Virus record (IMG/VR): IMGVR_UViG_3300009408_000001 | Location: 62,001-126,000 of that record | DNA: 64,000 nucleotides | Reading direction: 5' to 3' (one strand) | Source of the DNA: a virus | Part shown: positions 8,382 to 17,800 of the stretch, in pieces | Layout: the number at the start of each line of letters is the position of its first letter | Numbering within the stretch: the stretch's first letter is position 1 | The notes under the pieces: generated by a model | The model's input: only the letters and a program-made list of their open reading frames with translations | Database searches by the model: none | Told to the model about the DNA's origin: nothing | Program-made: the position numbers and the translations under genes

Positions 8382-8872
8382 AAACCAATGTAATCTCAAC
8401 AGTCGAAGTAGAAGAATACCTCGATAAAGCAGTGCGTGTCATGCAAACCCACATGACAATAGAAGAAGTACTGTCCGGTAAGGAGTCTACGTTACCGGCG
8501 TCCATTCTACGTGCCTCTATGGGGGTTCCAATCGACAGCCTGTTGGCATCGCCTGAGACCGCCACTAACTACATCAGTAGACTTGAGAAGTCTGAGAAAG
8601 AGAAGCTGCTTTCTCTGTACAGCCGACTTATGTGTAGGATACCCACCCCCAGTGTAAAAGAAGTATCCGCAGTTTTCGCACAGGGTGCATGGGTACATCA
8701 TGTGGTGTCGTCAAATGACCGGCATCCGGTGGAGACGTTAACTACCTTGGCAGAAGCTAACTTGGTAAAGTACCCGATTCTGTTTGTGTCCGCTTTGTTC
8801 TCTAATCTGTCAGCGGAACAATATACAAAGCTTGGGGTGATTTCATCTAACAAGAGATCGAGGATCCGATGA
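8378..8872 (+). CDS. Conserved hypothetical protein in polymerase/RecA operon
   Basis: 164 residues, overlapping the polymerase piece by four bases (ATGA) and the next gene likewise, so translation is coupled. Helical, soluble, no membrane segment. No family recognised. Its position next to the beta C-terminal subunit hints at transcription or a virion role, but this is context only. Confidence 0.55.
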   Translation: MKTNVISTVEVEEYLDKAVRVMQTHMTIEEVLSGKESTLPASILRASMGVPIDSLLASPETATNYISRLEKSEKEKLLSLYSRLMCRIPTPSVKEVSAVFAQGAWVHHVVSSNDRHPVETLTTLAEANLVKYPILFVSALFSNLSAEQYTKLGVISSNKRSRIR

Positions 8873-9564
8873 GTTCCCGTCCGAATAGAAAGATCCTTGT
8901 TACCCTTGATTCTCTCCAGGACACATTCTTATCCACCTTATACCTGGCTAACCCAGAAGCAACCATGGCGTGTCTGGAGAACGGTAAGTACCATCGCCGT
9001 TTTTCCAACCGGGCTAGCTTGTTGGACAACCGGTTTGACGACAAGGAGGTTGAACGCCTGTGGAAGAACCGAGGGATGGAGACACTGATGTCGTCCGTCT
9101 GTACGGGGATCGTTCAGGAGATTCAGAAGACGGTGAAAGAGGCTCGTACAGGTGAGGAATCACCTACCCCTACTAAGGTGGAGATACATGTGGACTATGC
9201 TCCGTATCCGCTGGAGGACGGGGAGGTAGCACAGTACGCTCACATCCTGGGTAACCTGTTCGTATGTGATGCTCTCTCTATGGTTAGCTATGGAACGGCT
9301 AACCTTACACCAGCTGGATTGTCTGGATACGACATATGTGTATATCACGAGTACAACGACTGGTTCACCACACACGTAAATACATTACCCAATGGTGAGA
9401 TGCATGAGGTGGAGTTTTGCTTTCCAGAGTTAGTTTCTGCGAAGATGGACGAATGGAAAGATGAGCTACGTGGGTACCTGGCGTTTCATGCCGTGTCTCT
9501 CATGAGTGAGTTCTGTAGACCTAAGTGCATGCCCCTGGCACTGTACAGTGCTCGACACAATTAA
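8869..9564 (+). CDS. Conserved hypothetical protein
   Basis: 231 residues, start overlapping the preceding stop (ATGA). The first 90 residues are basic and helical. The remainder has mixed secondary structure and ends with a Cys-containing segment (FCRPKCMPLALYSARHN). Last gene of the operon starting at 5956. No function can be given. Confidence 0.55.
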   Translation: MSSRPNRKILVTLDSLQDTFLSTLYLANPEATMACLENGKYHRRFSNRASLLDNRFDDKEVERLWKNRGMETLMSSVCTGIVQEIQKTVKEARTGEESPTPTKVEIHVDYAPYPLEDGEVAQYAHILGNLFVCDALSMVSYGTANLTPAGLSGYDICVYHEYNDWFTTHVNTLPNGEMHEVEFCFPELVSAKMDEWKDELRGYLAFHAVSLMSEFCRPKCMPLALYSARHN

Positions 9565-9569
9565 GGGAC

Positions 9570-9612
9570 TATATTACCAATGTGAGCATAGATACCACGC
9601 ACTTAAGCGTGG
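9570..9612 (+). promoter_or_regulatory. Possible early-type promoter plus hairpin, antisense to next gene
   Basis: An exact TATATTAC box (9570-9577) is followed by a perfect hairpin CCACGC / GCGTGG (9595-9612), the same order as the early promoters. Here it sits between convergent genes and would read antisense through 9619-9996. The hairpin alone also explains itself as a terminator between convergent genes, so the promoter reading is weak. Confidence 0.3.
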
Positions 9613-9618
9613 CATTGT

Positions 9619-9996
9619 TTATGGACTCATCTTCTTCTCAACAAACTCTTCAAAGGTTACTGAGGATACTTCCGTGGATAACTCCCCCTCTATTGGTTCG
9701 AAGGCATCCAGTGCTGACGCGTCAATTCGTTCACCCTCTACTACGTTTGGACCCGGTGGTACCATCCCTGGAGAAGTGGCCTTGGATACCATAAGTAACA
9801 GCGCACCTGCCAGTTCTGTTTTAGCCTTTACACTGTCTCCGTCTACGTTTATTCGGAGTTGTGCGGTAGAGGTTTGTGACATGCTTGACAGGAGCATAAT
9901 CCGTGTTCTCGGGTCAAGGTCATCAGCAGCAAGCGCCAGTCGTTCTCTTTGAACGTAATCTAACATTGTTTGCGGGTCTGTTTTTACCGTACTCAT
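9619..9996 (-). CDS. Small conserved hypothetical protein
   Basis: 125 residues, ATG preceded by CTGGAGAACACCA. Soluble, acidic in its C-terminal half, with a Pro/Gly turn (SPGMVPPGPN) near the middle. It is a single minus-strand gene between two plus-strand operons, divergent from the gene at 10027 with only 30 bases between the starts. No family recognised. Confidence 0.55.
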   Translation of the reverse strand: MSTVKTDPQTMLDYVQRERLALAADDLDPRTRIMLLSSMSQTSTAQLRINVDGDSVKAKTELAGALLLMVSKATSPGMVPPGPNVVEGERIDASALDAFEPIEGELSTEVSSVTFEEFVEKKMSP

Positions 9997-10026
9997 TGGT
10001 GTTCTCCAGATATAAGGGACCAGGAT

Positions 10027-10545
10027 ATGTTTGGTTTTTTACTGCGTATGGTCCATGTAATCAAGGTAGATTACTACACGTTTACACTACATACGTATCC
10101 AAAGAATATATACTCCCCCGGGCGTACCCGGGTGGAGATGCAATTATGCAAGCTCATCCTAAGTCGTCGAAACGATACGGTTCACCCGTTACACGGGGAA
10201 TACATCACCTGTACAGCCATAAGTCTACCCGGGTATAGGAAGGCACTGGCTAACAACCTAATCGCCTTACAGGGTAATCGTACGAGACTTGGAACAGATG
10301 CCACCTACATGTCCACCTTTCCAGTAAAGCGAAGCCTGGGAGAGTGGTTATGGCCAACACGACGGGACAACAACTACACCTTATCCACCGTAATACACGA
10401 CATACATGCTAGCCTGACGGTCATCATGTCCACGATAGAAAAGGAGGAGGAAGCTCTCACTAGAAAACAACTGGAAACATGGTGTACCGACCTCACTGTA
10501 ATTAACAGTGAGTTAACCCGGGTACTGATTACAGTACCCAATTAA
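10027..10545 (+). CDS. Conserved hypothetical protein
   Basis: 172 residues. ATG 10027 is preferred over an upstream ATG at 9970 that would overlap the divergent gene; AAGGGACCAGGAT lies just upstream. The N terminus MFGFLLRMVHVIKVDYYTF is moderately hydrophobic, and the C-terminal third is helical with an acidic EKEEE segment. Followed after 18 bases by the next gene with its own AGGAG site. Confidence 0.5.
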   Translation: MFGFLLRMVHVIKVDYYTFTLHTYPKNIYSPGRTRVEMQLCKLILSRRNDTVHPLHGEYITCTAISLPGYRKALANNLIALQGNRTRLGTDATYMSTFPVKRSLGEWLWPTRRDNNYTLSTVIHDIHASLTVIMSTIEKEEEALTRKQLETWCTDLTVINSELTRVLITVPN

Positions 10546-10563
10546 TTCCCAGGAGAACTCTCT

Positions 10564-11235
10564 GTGGCGAATAGACGAGGTGTATCAAAAATACACCAGA
10601 TGATTGGCGATATACAGTCTGGGCGACAACCCAGACCATCTTCTATACTCCTTAGCCTTGTGTGTAAGAGTTTCTTTTCACTGGAAGTGAATGGTCCAAA
10701 GTGGGAGAAACTGGTTTCACTCTGGCAAGGAGCTAACTCAAAGGTACTAGGAAAGAAAGCCGCTACCTCCTTAAAGGGGAACCTTGAACAGGCAATTACA
10801 CGCGGCGGCATGTCCTGGTCCATATGGTATCGCTTTATACAAACCATGAACGCGGAGCACCGGTTCAAACGCATCAGGTTTACAGTGACATTCACTGACC
10901 GACAGGATAACGACATTTCAGTATGGACCGACCTAGTAGATAGGGAAGTCGGACTGGGAGACGTAGGTTTGTCAGAAGGAACACTTAATCCAGATGTTAA
11001 GGTACTTAACCCTGGGACCACGGTTGTCCCTGGGACGGTATATTTCGTGACTGACTTTAAGGACTCGAAACTTAATGGCCTTAGTCTGAAGTATACGGGT
11101 AACCACCCGGTAGAAGTACTGGACGGTGACCTTACTGGATTATCTCGGGTAGGCAGTATAATCATGACTGCATCTGGGAATATCGACAATAACTGGAGTG
11201 TTGAAAAGAATGCAGATGGAGTCGACAATGAATAA
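10564..11235 (+). CDS. Conserved hypothetical protein
   Basis: 223 residues, GTG start with AGGAGAA seven bases upstream. The first 100 residues are basic and helical; residues 100-215 look beta-rich with many Thr, Val and Asp residues. The stop overlaps the start of the macro-domain gene by eight bases, so the two are co-translated. No family recognised. Confidence 0.55.
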   Translation: MANRRGVSKIHQMIGDIQSGRQPRPSSILLSLVCKSFFSLEVNGPKWEKLVSLWQGANSKVLGKKAATSLKGNLEQAITRGGMSWSIWYRFIQTMNAEHRFKRIRFTVTFTDRQDNDISVWTDLVDREVGLGDVGLSEGTLNPDVKVLNPGTTVVPGTVYFVTDFKDSKLNGLSLKYTGNHPVEVLDGDLTGLSRVGSIIMTASGNIDNNWSVEKNADGVDNE

Positions 11236-11680
11236 GGACACCCGTGGGATCATTACTGCGGTTGCGTCAGGTGACTACGATTATGTCTTACACGGGTGTA
11301 ACTGTTTTAACCGATTGGGTCCAGTCGTGGCTAAGTTACTGGCCGATGAATACCCAGAAGTAAAGCGAGCAGACCAGGCAACTGTCTACGGTGATCGGAA
11401 TAAGTTGGGAACCGTATCGTGGGCTAAGGTTGATAACGGGACGGTAATTGTGAACGTGTACTTGCAATACCGGTACGGTCCAGCCAGACAACATCACTTA
11501 GATTACGTTGCCCTACGACGAGCACTCCTATACTTGACAATGGTGTATCCGGACGTCCTAAGTAGCAAAGTAGCATTCCCTAGGATCGGAACGGGAAACG
11601 CCGGTGGTAGGTGGGGGAAGGTTAGGAACATCCTTACTGAATTACTCCCTACATCGGAGCTTACACTTATAACCACGTGA
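11228..11680 (+). CDS. Macro-domain (ADP-ribose binding) protein
   Basis: 150 residues from ATG 11228 (GGAGTCGACA upstream). It shows the macro-domain signatures: a central strand with HGCNCFNRLGPVVAKLL, and near residues 117-127 the phosphate loop FPRIGTGNAGG followed by a helix. It is close to the small Appr-1''-phosphatase type found in several phages. Such domains bind ADP-ribose and may hydrolyse ADP-ribose phosphate or remove ADP-ribosyl groups. In a phage this could handle tRNA-splicing-type by-products or counter host NAD/ADP-ribose defence, but activity cannot be read from sequence. Ends at a terminator. Confidence 0.8.
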   Translation: MNKDTRGIITAVASGDYDYVLHGCNCFNRLGPVVAKLLADEYPEVKRADQATVYGDRNKLGTVSWAKVDNGTVIVNVYLQYRYGPARQHHLDYVALRRALLYLTMVYPDVLSSKVAFPRIGTGNAGGRWGKVRNILTELLPTSELTLITT

Positions 11681-11681
11681 T

Positions 11682-11714
11682 AAAGGAACGCCCTTAGGGG
11701 TGTTTCTTTTTTTG
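11682..11714 (+). terminator. Rho-independent terminator
   Basis: Stem AACGCCC / GGGGTGTT (one G-T pair), extendable by AAAG / CTTT, with loop TTA and a T tract CTTTTTTT. It closes the operon ending with the macro-domain gene. Confidence 0.8.
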
Positions 11715-11727
11715 GAGTATTCCAGAA

Positions 11728-12696
11728 ATGGCAGCAGAACTCAAGGACTCGGTTTTTACCTCCGGGCCAAACGAAGCACTGGACACGGTGGATGTATACT
11801 CACCAGAAGGACTACTAACCTTAAATAACCTCCTCGGAATACTAGGAGCGGGTGGTGCTACTGATAAGTCATTTGACTACCTGTCCAAGCTACCAGAAGG
11901 AGTGGGATTATCGTTTCCAGTTGGTGACTTACTTGACATGGGGATCTCACCCAATCAGTTAAGGGCACTGTTTCCAAAGGGAGTTCCCACAGGGATAGAC
12001 TTACTCCAGTATTTACGGGATTATCCTGGGCTAGACATGACTGGCTTCCGTGGGTCACTTGCCGCTATTGCTGACCTATATTCACGGGTGGACTTAGATA
12101 ACCTAACCTTAATTGAGTTCGAGCGTCTGGTTTTCTCCGGCATAGAGGGGTCTCACTGGGGACCAGGTGGCAATTACTACCCCGGGATAGAGGTTGCTAG
12201 GCTAGTAGGTCGATTGTCGGAGTTACCTCCTGTCGATGTCATTGTGGCAGTCAGGGAGATCCTCTCTCTTAACCCGGAGGTATCAGTGGCAATGGCTGAC
12301 CACATCCAGGTACTTCTTGCGGCAGTTGGAAACGTGGCTGGTGCTGCTGCTGTTAACGCAAGTGGATTGGGTTCTGGCTCCACACTTGTTGCCAGAATGA
12401 CTGTGGAAAGAGCGTTGGCATCGGTAGCCCACCATGGGCGTACCCCCTCTAAATTGGAGGCAGTGTCCTTTGTTGACTTACTCATCTCGATATTGGCCAC
12501 GTGGGGGTGGGTCATGCGCGGCGGTGTCCTTATTTCTGACCTCACCATTTATGGGTATGCTTCACGCGATGCACTTTACATGATGTTACTCGATCCAAGG
12601 GTAGCCGGTGCAGCGGACATCTGTACCCGCATCAGTGTGGAGAGACATTACGTTCGTGACGTGGTTAACCGTTCCTATCAGTACCTATCCGTATGA
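11728..12696 (+). CDS. Probable virion structural protein
   Basis: 322 residues, ATG preceded by TGGAGTATTCCAGAA. Rich in Leu, Gly and Val with amphipathic helices and a more hydrophobic helix (about 253-270, SFVDLLISILATWGWVM) that may be buried rather than spanning. It stands alone between two terminators, as single structural genes often do here. No family recognised. Confidence 0.5.
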   Translation: MAAELKDSVFTSGPNEALDTVDVYSPEGLLTLNNLLGILGAGGATDKSFDYLSKLPEGVGLSFPVGDLLDMGISPNQLRALFPKGVPTGIDLLQYLRDYPGLDMTGFRGSLAAIADLYSRVDLDNLTLIEFERLVFSGIEGSHWGPGGNYYPGIEVARLVGRLSELPPVDVIVAVREILSLNPEVSVAMADHIQVLLAAVGNVAGAAAVNASGLGSGSTLVARMTVERALASVAHHGRTPSKLEAVSFVDLLISILATWGWVMRGGVLISDLTIYGYASRDALYMMLLDPRVAGAADICTRISVERHYVRDVVNRSYQYLSV

Positions 12697-12707
12697 CAAC
12701 ATAGTTA

Positions 12708-12735
12708 CCCCTCCCTTTTTTGGGAGGGGCTTTAT
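12708..12735. terminator. Bidirectional hairpin terminator
   Basis: Perfect stem CCCCTCCC / GGGAGGGG with a T6 loop, followed by CTTTATG. It lies between the convergent genes ending at 12696 and 12737. Confidence 0.75.
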
Positions 12736-12736
12736 G

Positions 12737-14785
12737 CTACCTGTGCACCGATTTGAACAGTCCAGCGATCGTTCTTCCTGGACCGATACCTGAGAACTGC
12801 GCCGCATGGTGAGTTGGTGACATCCATGCTTCAAAACTGGCCAACTGCTGTCGCCATGCTAACTTTAACTTGGCGGTTCCATAGTACTGGTCGTACAGTG
12901 ACAACCCACTCAGACACGCAAGGTATCGTGTGAAAGCGGTTTCTTCATCGAATGCACTCATGGATAAGAAATCCAATGGTCCCGAAAGGGGAGACAGCGG
13001 CATGTGTGCGAGCTTATCTAGGTTCAGTACTGAAATCGTGATATCGATTCGTGCAGGTATGTTATCTACGGTCCACCCAATTCCACCACCGCCTGAAGTC
13101 ACCGTTACGGAATCAATGATTCCCTTCTCAATGTTGTTCTTACCGTGGTGAAACATACGACATAACAAAGGACTCGTATAAGAATGTTTACCCGTGCTCA
13201 GTGGCATAACTCCCGCAAGAATTGCAGCAAGGGGCACCAGGCGAGTTAACATAACCGAGGTTTTATTCCCATATGGACCGCCTAGTGAGATGGTAAATGA
13301 AGAAGTGGGTAACTGGGTAGTAGACGCTTCCCAGAACTCTGGCATATCTACCATTGCGCTTCCGCCTAAGCCAGCTAAGTTTCCCATGCCAATCGAAGCA
13401 AGGCCACCTTCCATCAAGTTTTTTACAGCGGTGAATGCACTTTCCGCCATGCTAGCTATGGCACCATCCCCAACGTTACCATGTGCGAAGTCAAAGAACT
13501 TACTCCTTGCACCAGAACTGGTGGAGTTAAATGATCCTTCTAGGTCGGACTTTCTAGTGGAGTTAGTCACAGACATCTGTGTGGTGGGTATGTGATCTAC
13601 GTAGAACCCTACCCACATGGAACCATCTTCTAGTTCGGCGAGTAGACTACCGTCTCTGGCTTCCTGATGTACGTCTCCTACCTCTTTGGTAGCGTACGAG
13701 ATTGCGGCGTCCTTATCCCCTGCAATTACGTCTGCGTCCAATTCTGCTCTGGTTAATCCCACACCACGCCCAACACTGCTGTTCTTATAGTAGTTGTTCA
13801 TGTACTTTAAGTAGGTAGGTTGGTTTGCATCCCCCGCATTGGCTTGCATGTAGGTTGCGATACCCGGGGGGTCCATGCGTTCCCGAATGTACTTACGAAT
13901 CGCATCATCATAGGATAACTTATCGTTGTATACCGATGCGTCTGCAATTGACTTAAGTGTTCGGTGGTGGTGATTAGCCAGTCGTTGTGCTCTAGTGGAG
14001 ACCGCGAAGATATCAATCCCCCCATTCTTGTTACGAAAGATGTCTGGCATGAGTCGATTCATGACGGAGACGTCGTCCGTGGACATAGCGTCTCCATATG
14101 AAGCGGGTAAACCTGCAGCAGAAGCCGCTTCCTTAACGGTCTCGATCGACTTGTTTAAGAAGTTAAGCGGAACAGGGGGTTCTACGATTCCCAGGTTAAC
14201 CCCAAGCTTGTTTACAATTGTGGACACAGAGCTCCAGTACAGTGCCATGGTTTGTTTTATGTAGTAGAACGATGAGTTGGCACTGCCCAGTAACATTCCG
14301 ACTACGTTGGTAACCATGTTATTAAGGCCAGCAACCGCCTGCAATGGCAACGTAAGTAAGAACCCTATCGCATACCCTGCTTCAAAGAAGAACCCTCTAG
14401 AGTCACCTGTGTTAGCCAGGCGGGCCATCTGTGTATCATAGTACTTTGAAAAGAATCCAGTTAGACTGTTGTGTTTAGGCAGTCCAAACTGGAAGTACAC
14501 GATTTCAGCGTTGTCGTCAATCACACTGCTGTAATATTCCCCCTGTCCGTCAGACATACCAACCGGTCCGAATCCGGGCATACGTGGGTCAGCAAAGGGC
14601 GTAAACTGTGGTTTGGGGTTCAGCCCAAGGTTACCACCCAGTGATGAATCTGTGTATTTCAAATCTGCACTGGTGTAGTTCCGGTTGGCTTTAGCTCTAC
14701 CCCCCATGACTTTACCAGGGATGAGGTAAACTTGCTGTATCCAATCGTGGTCAGATCGTATCTTTAGAAAATCTGCTGCGGCCAT
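12737..14785 (-). CDS. Tail/baseplate structural protein (putative)
   Basis: 682 residues, ATG preceded by AGGAGAAGATGACAC. Two Gly/Ala/Leu-rich hydrophobic stretches (about residues 130-170) could be membrane-active or buried. The C-terminal 230 residues run ISLGGPYGNKTS...TSPLLCRMFHHGKNNIEKGIIDS...GWTVDNIP..IDITISVLNLDKL. This pattern recalls baseplate/tube-connector proteins of contractile phages (SP-F...G-I-S...W...P..V.V), seen by eye only. It lies just downstream of the giant tail protein on the same strand with a terminator between. Expected in the tail or baseplate. Confidence 0.5.
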   Translation of the reverse strand: MAAADFLKIRSDHDWIQQVYLIPGKVMGGRAKANRNYTSADLKYTDSSLGGNLGLNPKPQFTPFADPRMPGFGPVGMSDGQGEYYSSVIDDNAEIVYFQFGLPKHNSLTGFFSKYYDTQMARLANTGDSRGFFFEAGYAIGFLLTLPLQAVAGLNNMVTNVVGMLLGSANSSFYYIKQTMALYWSSVSTIVNKLGVNLGIVEPPVPLNFLNKSIETVKEAASAAGLPASYGDAMSTDDVSVMNRLMPDIFRNKNGGIDIFAVSTRAQRLANHHHRTLKSIADASVYNDKLSYDDAIRKYIRERMDPPGIATYMQANAGDANQPTYLKYMNNYYKNSSVGRGVGLTRAELDADVIAGDKDAAISYATKEVGDVHQEARDGSLLAELEDGSMWVGFYVDHIPTTQMSVTNSTRKSDLEGSFNSTSSGARSKFFDFAHGNVGDGAIASMAESAFTAVKNLMEGGLASIGMGNLAGLGGSAMVDMPEFWEASTTQLPTSSFTISLGGPYGNKTSVMLTRLVPLAAILAGVMPLSTGKHSYTSPLLCRMFHHGKNNIEKGIIDSVTVTSGGGGIGWTVDNIPARIDITISVLNLDKLAHMPLSPLSGPLDFLSMSAFDEETAFTRYLACLSGLSLYDQYYGTAKLKLAWRQQLASFEAWMSPTHHAAQFSGIGPGRTIAGLFKSVHR

Positions 14786-14805
14786 GTGTCATCTTCTCCT
14801 GAGAC

Positions 14806-14839
14806 TGCATAAAAAGGTAACCCCCAGAACGGGGGTTAC
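14806..14839 (-). terminator. Minus-strand terminator after the giant tail gene
   Basis: Perfect stem GTAACCCCC / GGGGGTTAC followed on the minus strand by CTTTTTATG. It closes the 11.7 kb gene at 14853-26525 and precedes the start of the 682-residue gene, whose transcription must therefore come from readthrough or a promoter in the short gap. Confidence 0.8.
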
Positions 14840-14852
14840 ACACGGGTATATG

Positions 14853-17800
14853 CTATGACTTAAAGTCCACAACCGATTTAAACACCGTAGTGTCTGTGTT
14901 CGGCAGCGCTTTCTTTATGCTGTCATTGCTGTTACCAGAGGAATCACCCTTCACAACGATCGTAGTATCTTTACTGGCAATAGTCTCCAGTTTTTCGATC
15001 ATACGCTCTTGGTTGTTGATCATAGTATTTCTCTGTTCTTCTGCGGCGATACTGAGTGCGATCTGCTGTTTCATCGCACCAACCGTATCATCCCGAGTTC
15101 TAGACGCTAGGTCCATGTGGCGAAGTGCCAACCCATCGGATGCACTTAAGCGTTTCCGGGGAGTTAAACTGACTTCAGCTTCTGGACGACGACGAGTTAC
15201 AGGTACCGGTGTAAATTTAACTGACTCTTGTCTACGGGATGCACGGTACGCCATTTCCTTAGCGTCTTGTTCATCCCGCATCGTTTGCAGTTTACTGGCA
15301 ACCGTAATTCCTTCAGGGGGCTTGGACACAGGCTCCTTAACCGTTACCCTTTCTTCTGGAGGAAGTTGCTTAGCATTTACCCTAGCCACCATGGCGTCAT
15401 GTTCTTCCGATGCAAGCTCATTCCGCGTGGCAGGTGGGGTTGGTTGGTCATCACTAATGAACGTCATGGCCTCCCTAGCAGACAGTTTTGAAAACTGTCT
15501 CATTGTTAGCGGGTGTTTCCCGGACCGTTTCCGGATAGAGTTAACCGCTGTCAATGCCCGTTCTAACCTACTACCCTCTACATTCAGATTCCTTTCTAAA
15601 TCCTTAGAGCGATCGTAAGGTAGGGTACTTGTCCTAGGTTTCTCCGTAGGTGGGGGAGTAACCGAGGAACCGTACTTATTCGCCATCATGGTGTTACCCA
15701 TTGATTTTTTCTCTTCCATAAGCGCACCCACTTCAGTGGCGGACATCGATGCAACCTGCATCATTGACATACCGGGTTTCCCCAGATCAGCCAGGGTGTT
15801 TGACACCATGGTGTACTTACGCTGCATCACACCAATCTCAAGTTGAGACAACCCTTCGGTTGCCTTCTCAATCTCGGCAGCGGTAACTTGGTGCCTAAGT
15901 GAAGTAGGTCGCGTCACAGACGGTGTAACCCGTGTCGTAGGTTGCACAGGAGTAACCCCCGGCATTGTAGGTGCCGTGCCGTACTTATTCGCCATCATGG
16001 TGTTACCTAGGGCCTTTTTCTCTGCAACAAGTGCAGACACGGCCTCCGGTTTCATATCCATGACTTCTTGCATCGTAATCCCAGGTCGACCCAGGTCGGA
16101 TAACATGGCAGATACCATGGTGTACTTACGCTGCATCACGCCAATCTCAACCGGTGTCTTTCCTTCTGACATGGTTTCAATTTCGTCTTTTGTAACGACA
16201 TGTCGTTTTGCAACCACCTTTTCAGGAACAGGAGCAGTAGGAGAACTTCCTTTATCCGATGCAGGGCTGGCAGAATCAGTCAACTTCTGTAGCTTAGCAC
16301 TGGGTGGGGATTGCTTTGCAGCAAGGGTGTCTACCCCTTCGAGGCCATCCGACTGCCCCTCTACCTTACTCCCCTTGGCGATTTCCTCAGCGGTCTTTAT
16401 CTCATTAACCGCTGCTGTTTTGTCCACGGATCTAAAACCGGAAACCGGATCAGTAGTGGGCCCCCACTGTTTAAGGTTCTTCCGCCATTCAAAATGGAGG
16501 TGGTTACCGTCACTAAGTCCTGTGTTTCCAACGGTACCGAGCAACTGGCCCTGGAGGACGGTATCCCCTATATGTAACCCACGTGCGCGTGAGTTCATGT
16601 GGGCATACCGGGTAGATGTCCCATCTGCATGCCTCAGGTAAACGACATTGCCATAACTAGGTGAATAATGCGAACGCATGACCCTACCATCCATAGCAGC
16701 GACGACGGGTGTTCCCTTGGGTGCGGCTATATCTATTCCCTTGTGGAAAGACCGTTCCCCCCCAATGGGGTGTTTACGCCAACCGTACGGAGAACTGATT
16801 CTTCCTTCAGCCGGTATCATCATCTTAGACTTGCGTCCTAGGTCATCCCCACCACCGTATATTACAGAGGCACCAACCAATGCACCCGCAACCAAACCGA
16901 TGGCCTTTTTCTTTCCCTTCTTTTCAGTAGGGGGATTAGGGTCCCGTTCGTTTTCCTTCCTGGCTTTCTCTTCGGCATCGGTTCGTTTCTTATCGTTCCT
17001 AGACTTGTTCTTATCCTCACCAGGTAGTCCTGGTACGAAATCGAAGTCATCTAATTCAGAGTCACTCATAAGGGTTTCTAGCATGCGTCTCGTGTAGTCA
17101 AGTACAATGTCTCGCATGCTGTAAACGGGCTTACCATTGAACGGTGTTGCAAGTACCGCGTATGGGTTGAATCCCCGTTTGATGTCCTTCTCAGTTATCT
17201 GAACCCGATTGATGAACATCGCCTGGTCCTTATCGTCCATCTCATCATCGATGTCAAGTATGTCTACCCCATCGTCTAAACGATACGCTGCTTGGATATG
17301 AGTGTAGAATACGGGAATGAACCGTTTCCGGAACCACGTGTTCCACTCACGACCATGTGCGCGATCGTCCAGAAGCCTATTGAACGCTTCATGGTGCTCT
17401 TCATAGAAGTACGCCGGTTCTTCGTTCAGGGTAGGGGACCCGTTCTTATCCAGATCAATCTCTGACCTTACCTGGTCTTCGAGGGCTCGGATTGCGTAGA
17501 TGAAGTCTTCGTCCTTGAGACTCACCCCGTATTGCAAGAACCTAAGCCCTTCGACAGGTTGTACGTCTGAACCATAGGTTAAATGTTTCGTCAGTTTGTA
17601 CGCGCCCCAGGCGGCCACGCCCACAACCGCAAGGACACCCAGTCCCAACATCAGCGTCCCTACACCCAGTGCCGCAGCAGCCGTGGCTGCTGTGGTGGCA
17701 ACGCTAGTGGCAACGCTAGTGGCTGCCACGGTTGCTGCTACCCTTGCTACCGTTTGCATAACTTTACCTCCAACAGCCTTAGCTGTATCGATCACAACAT

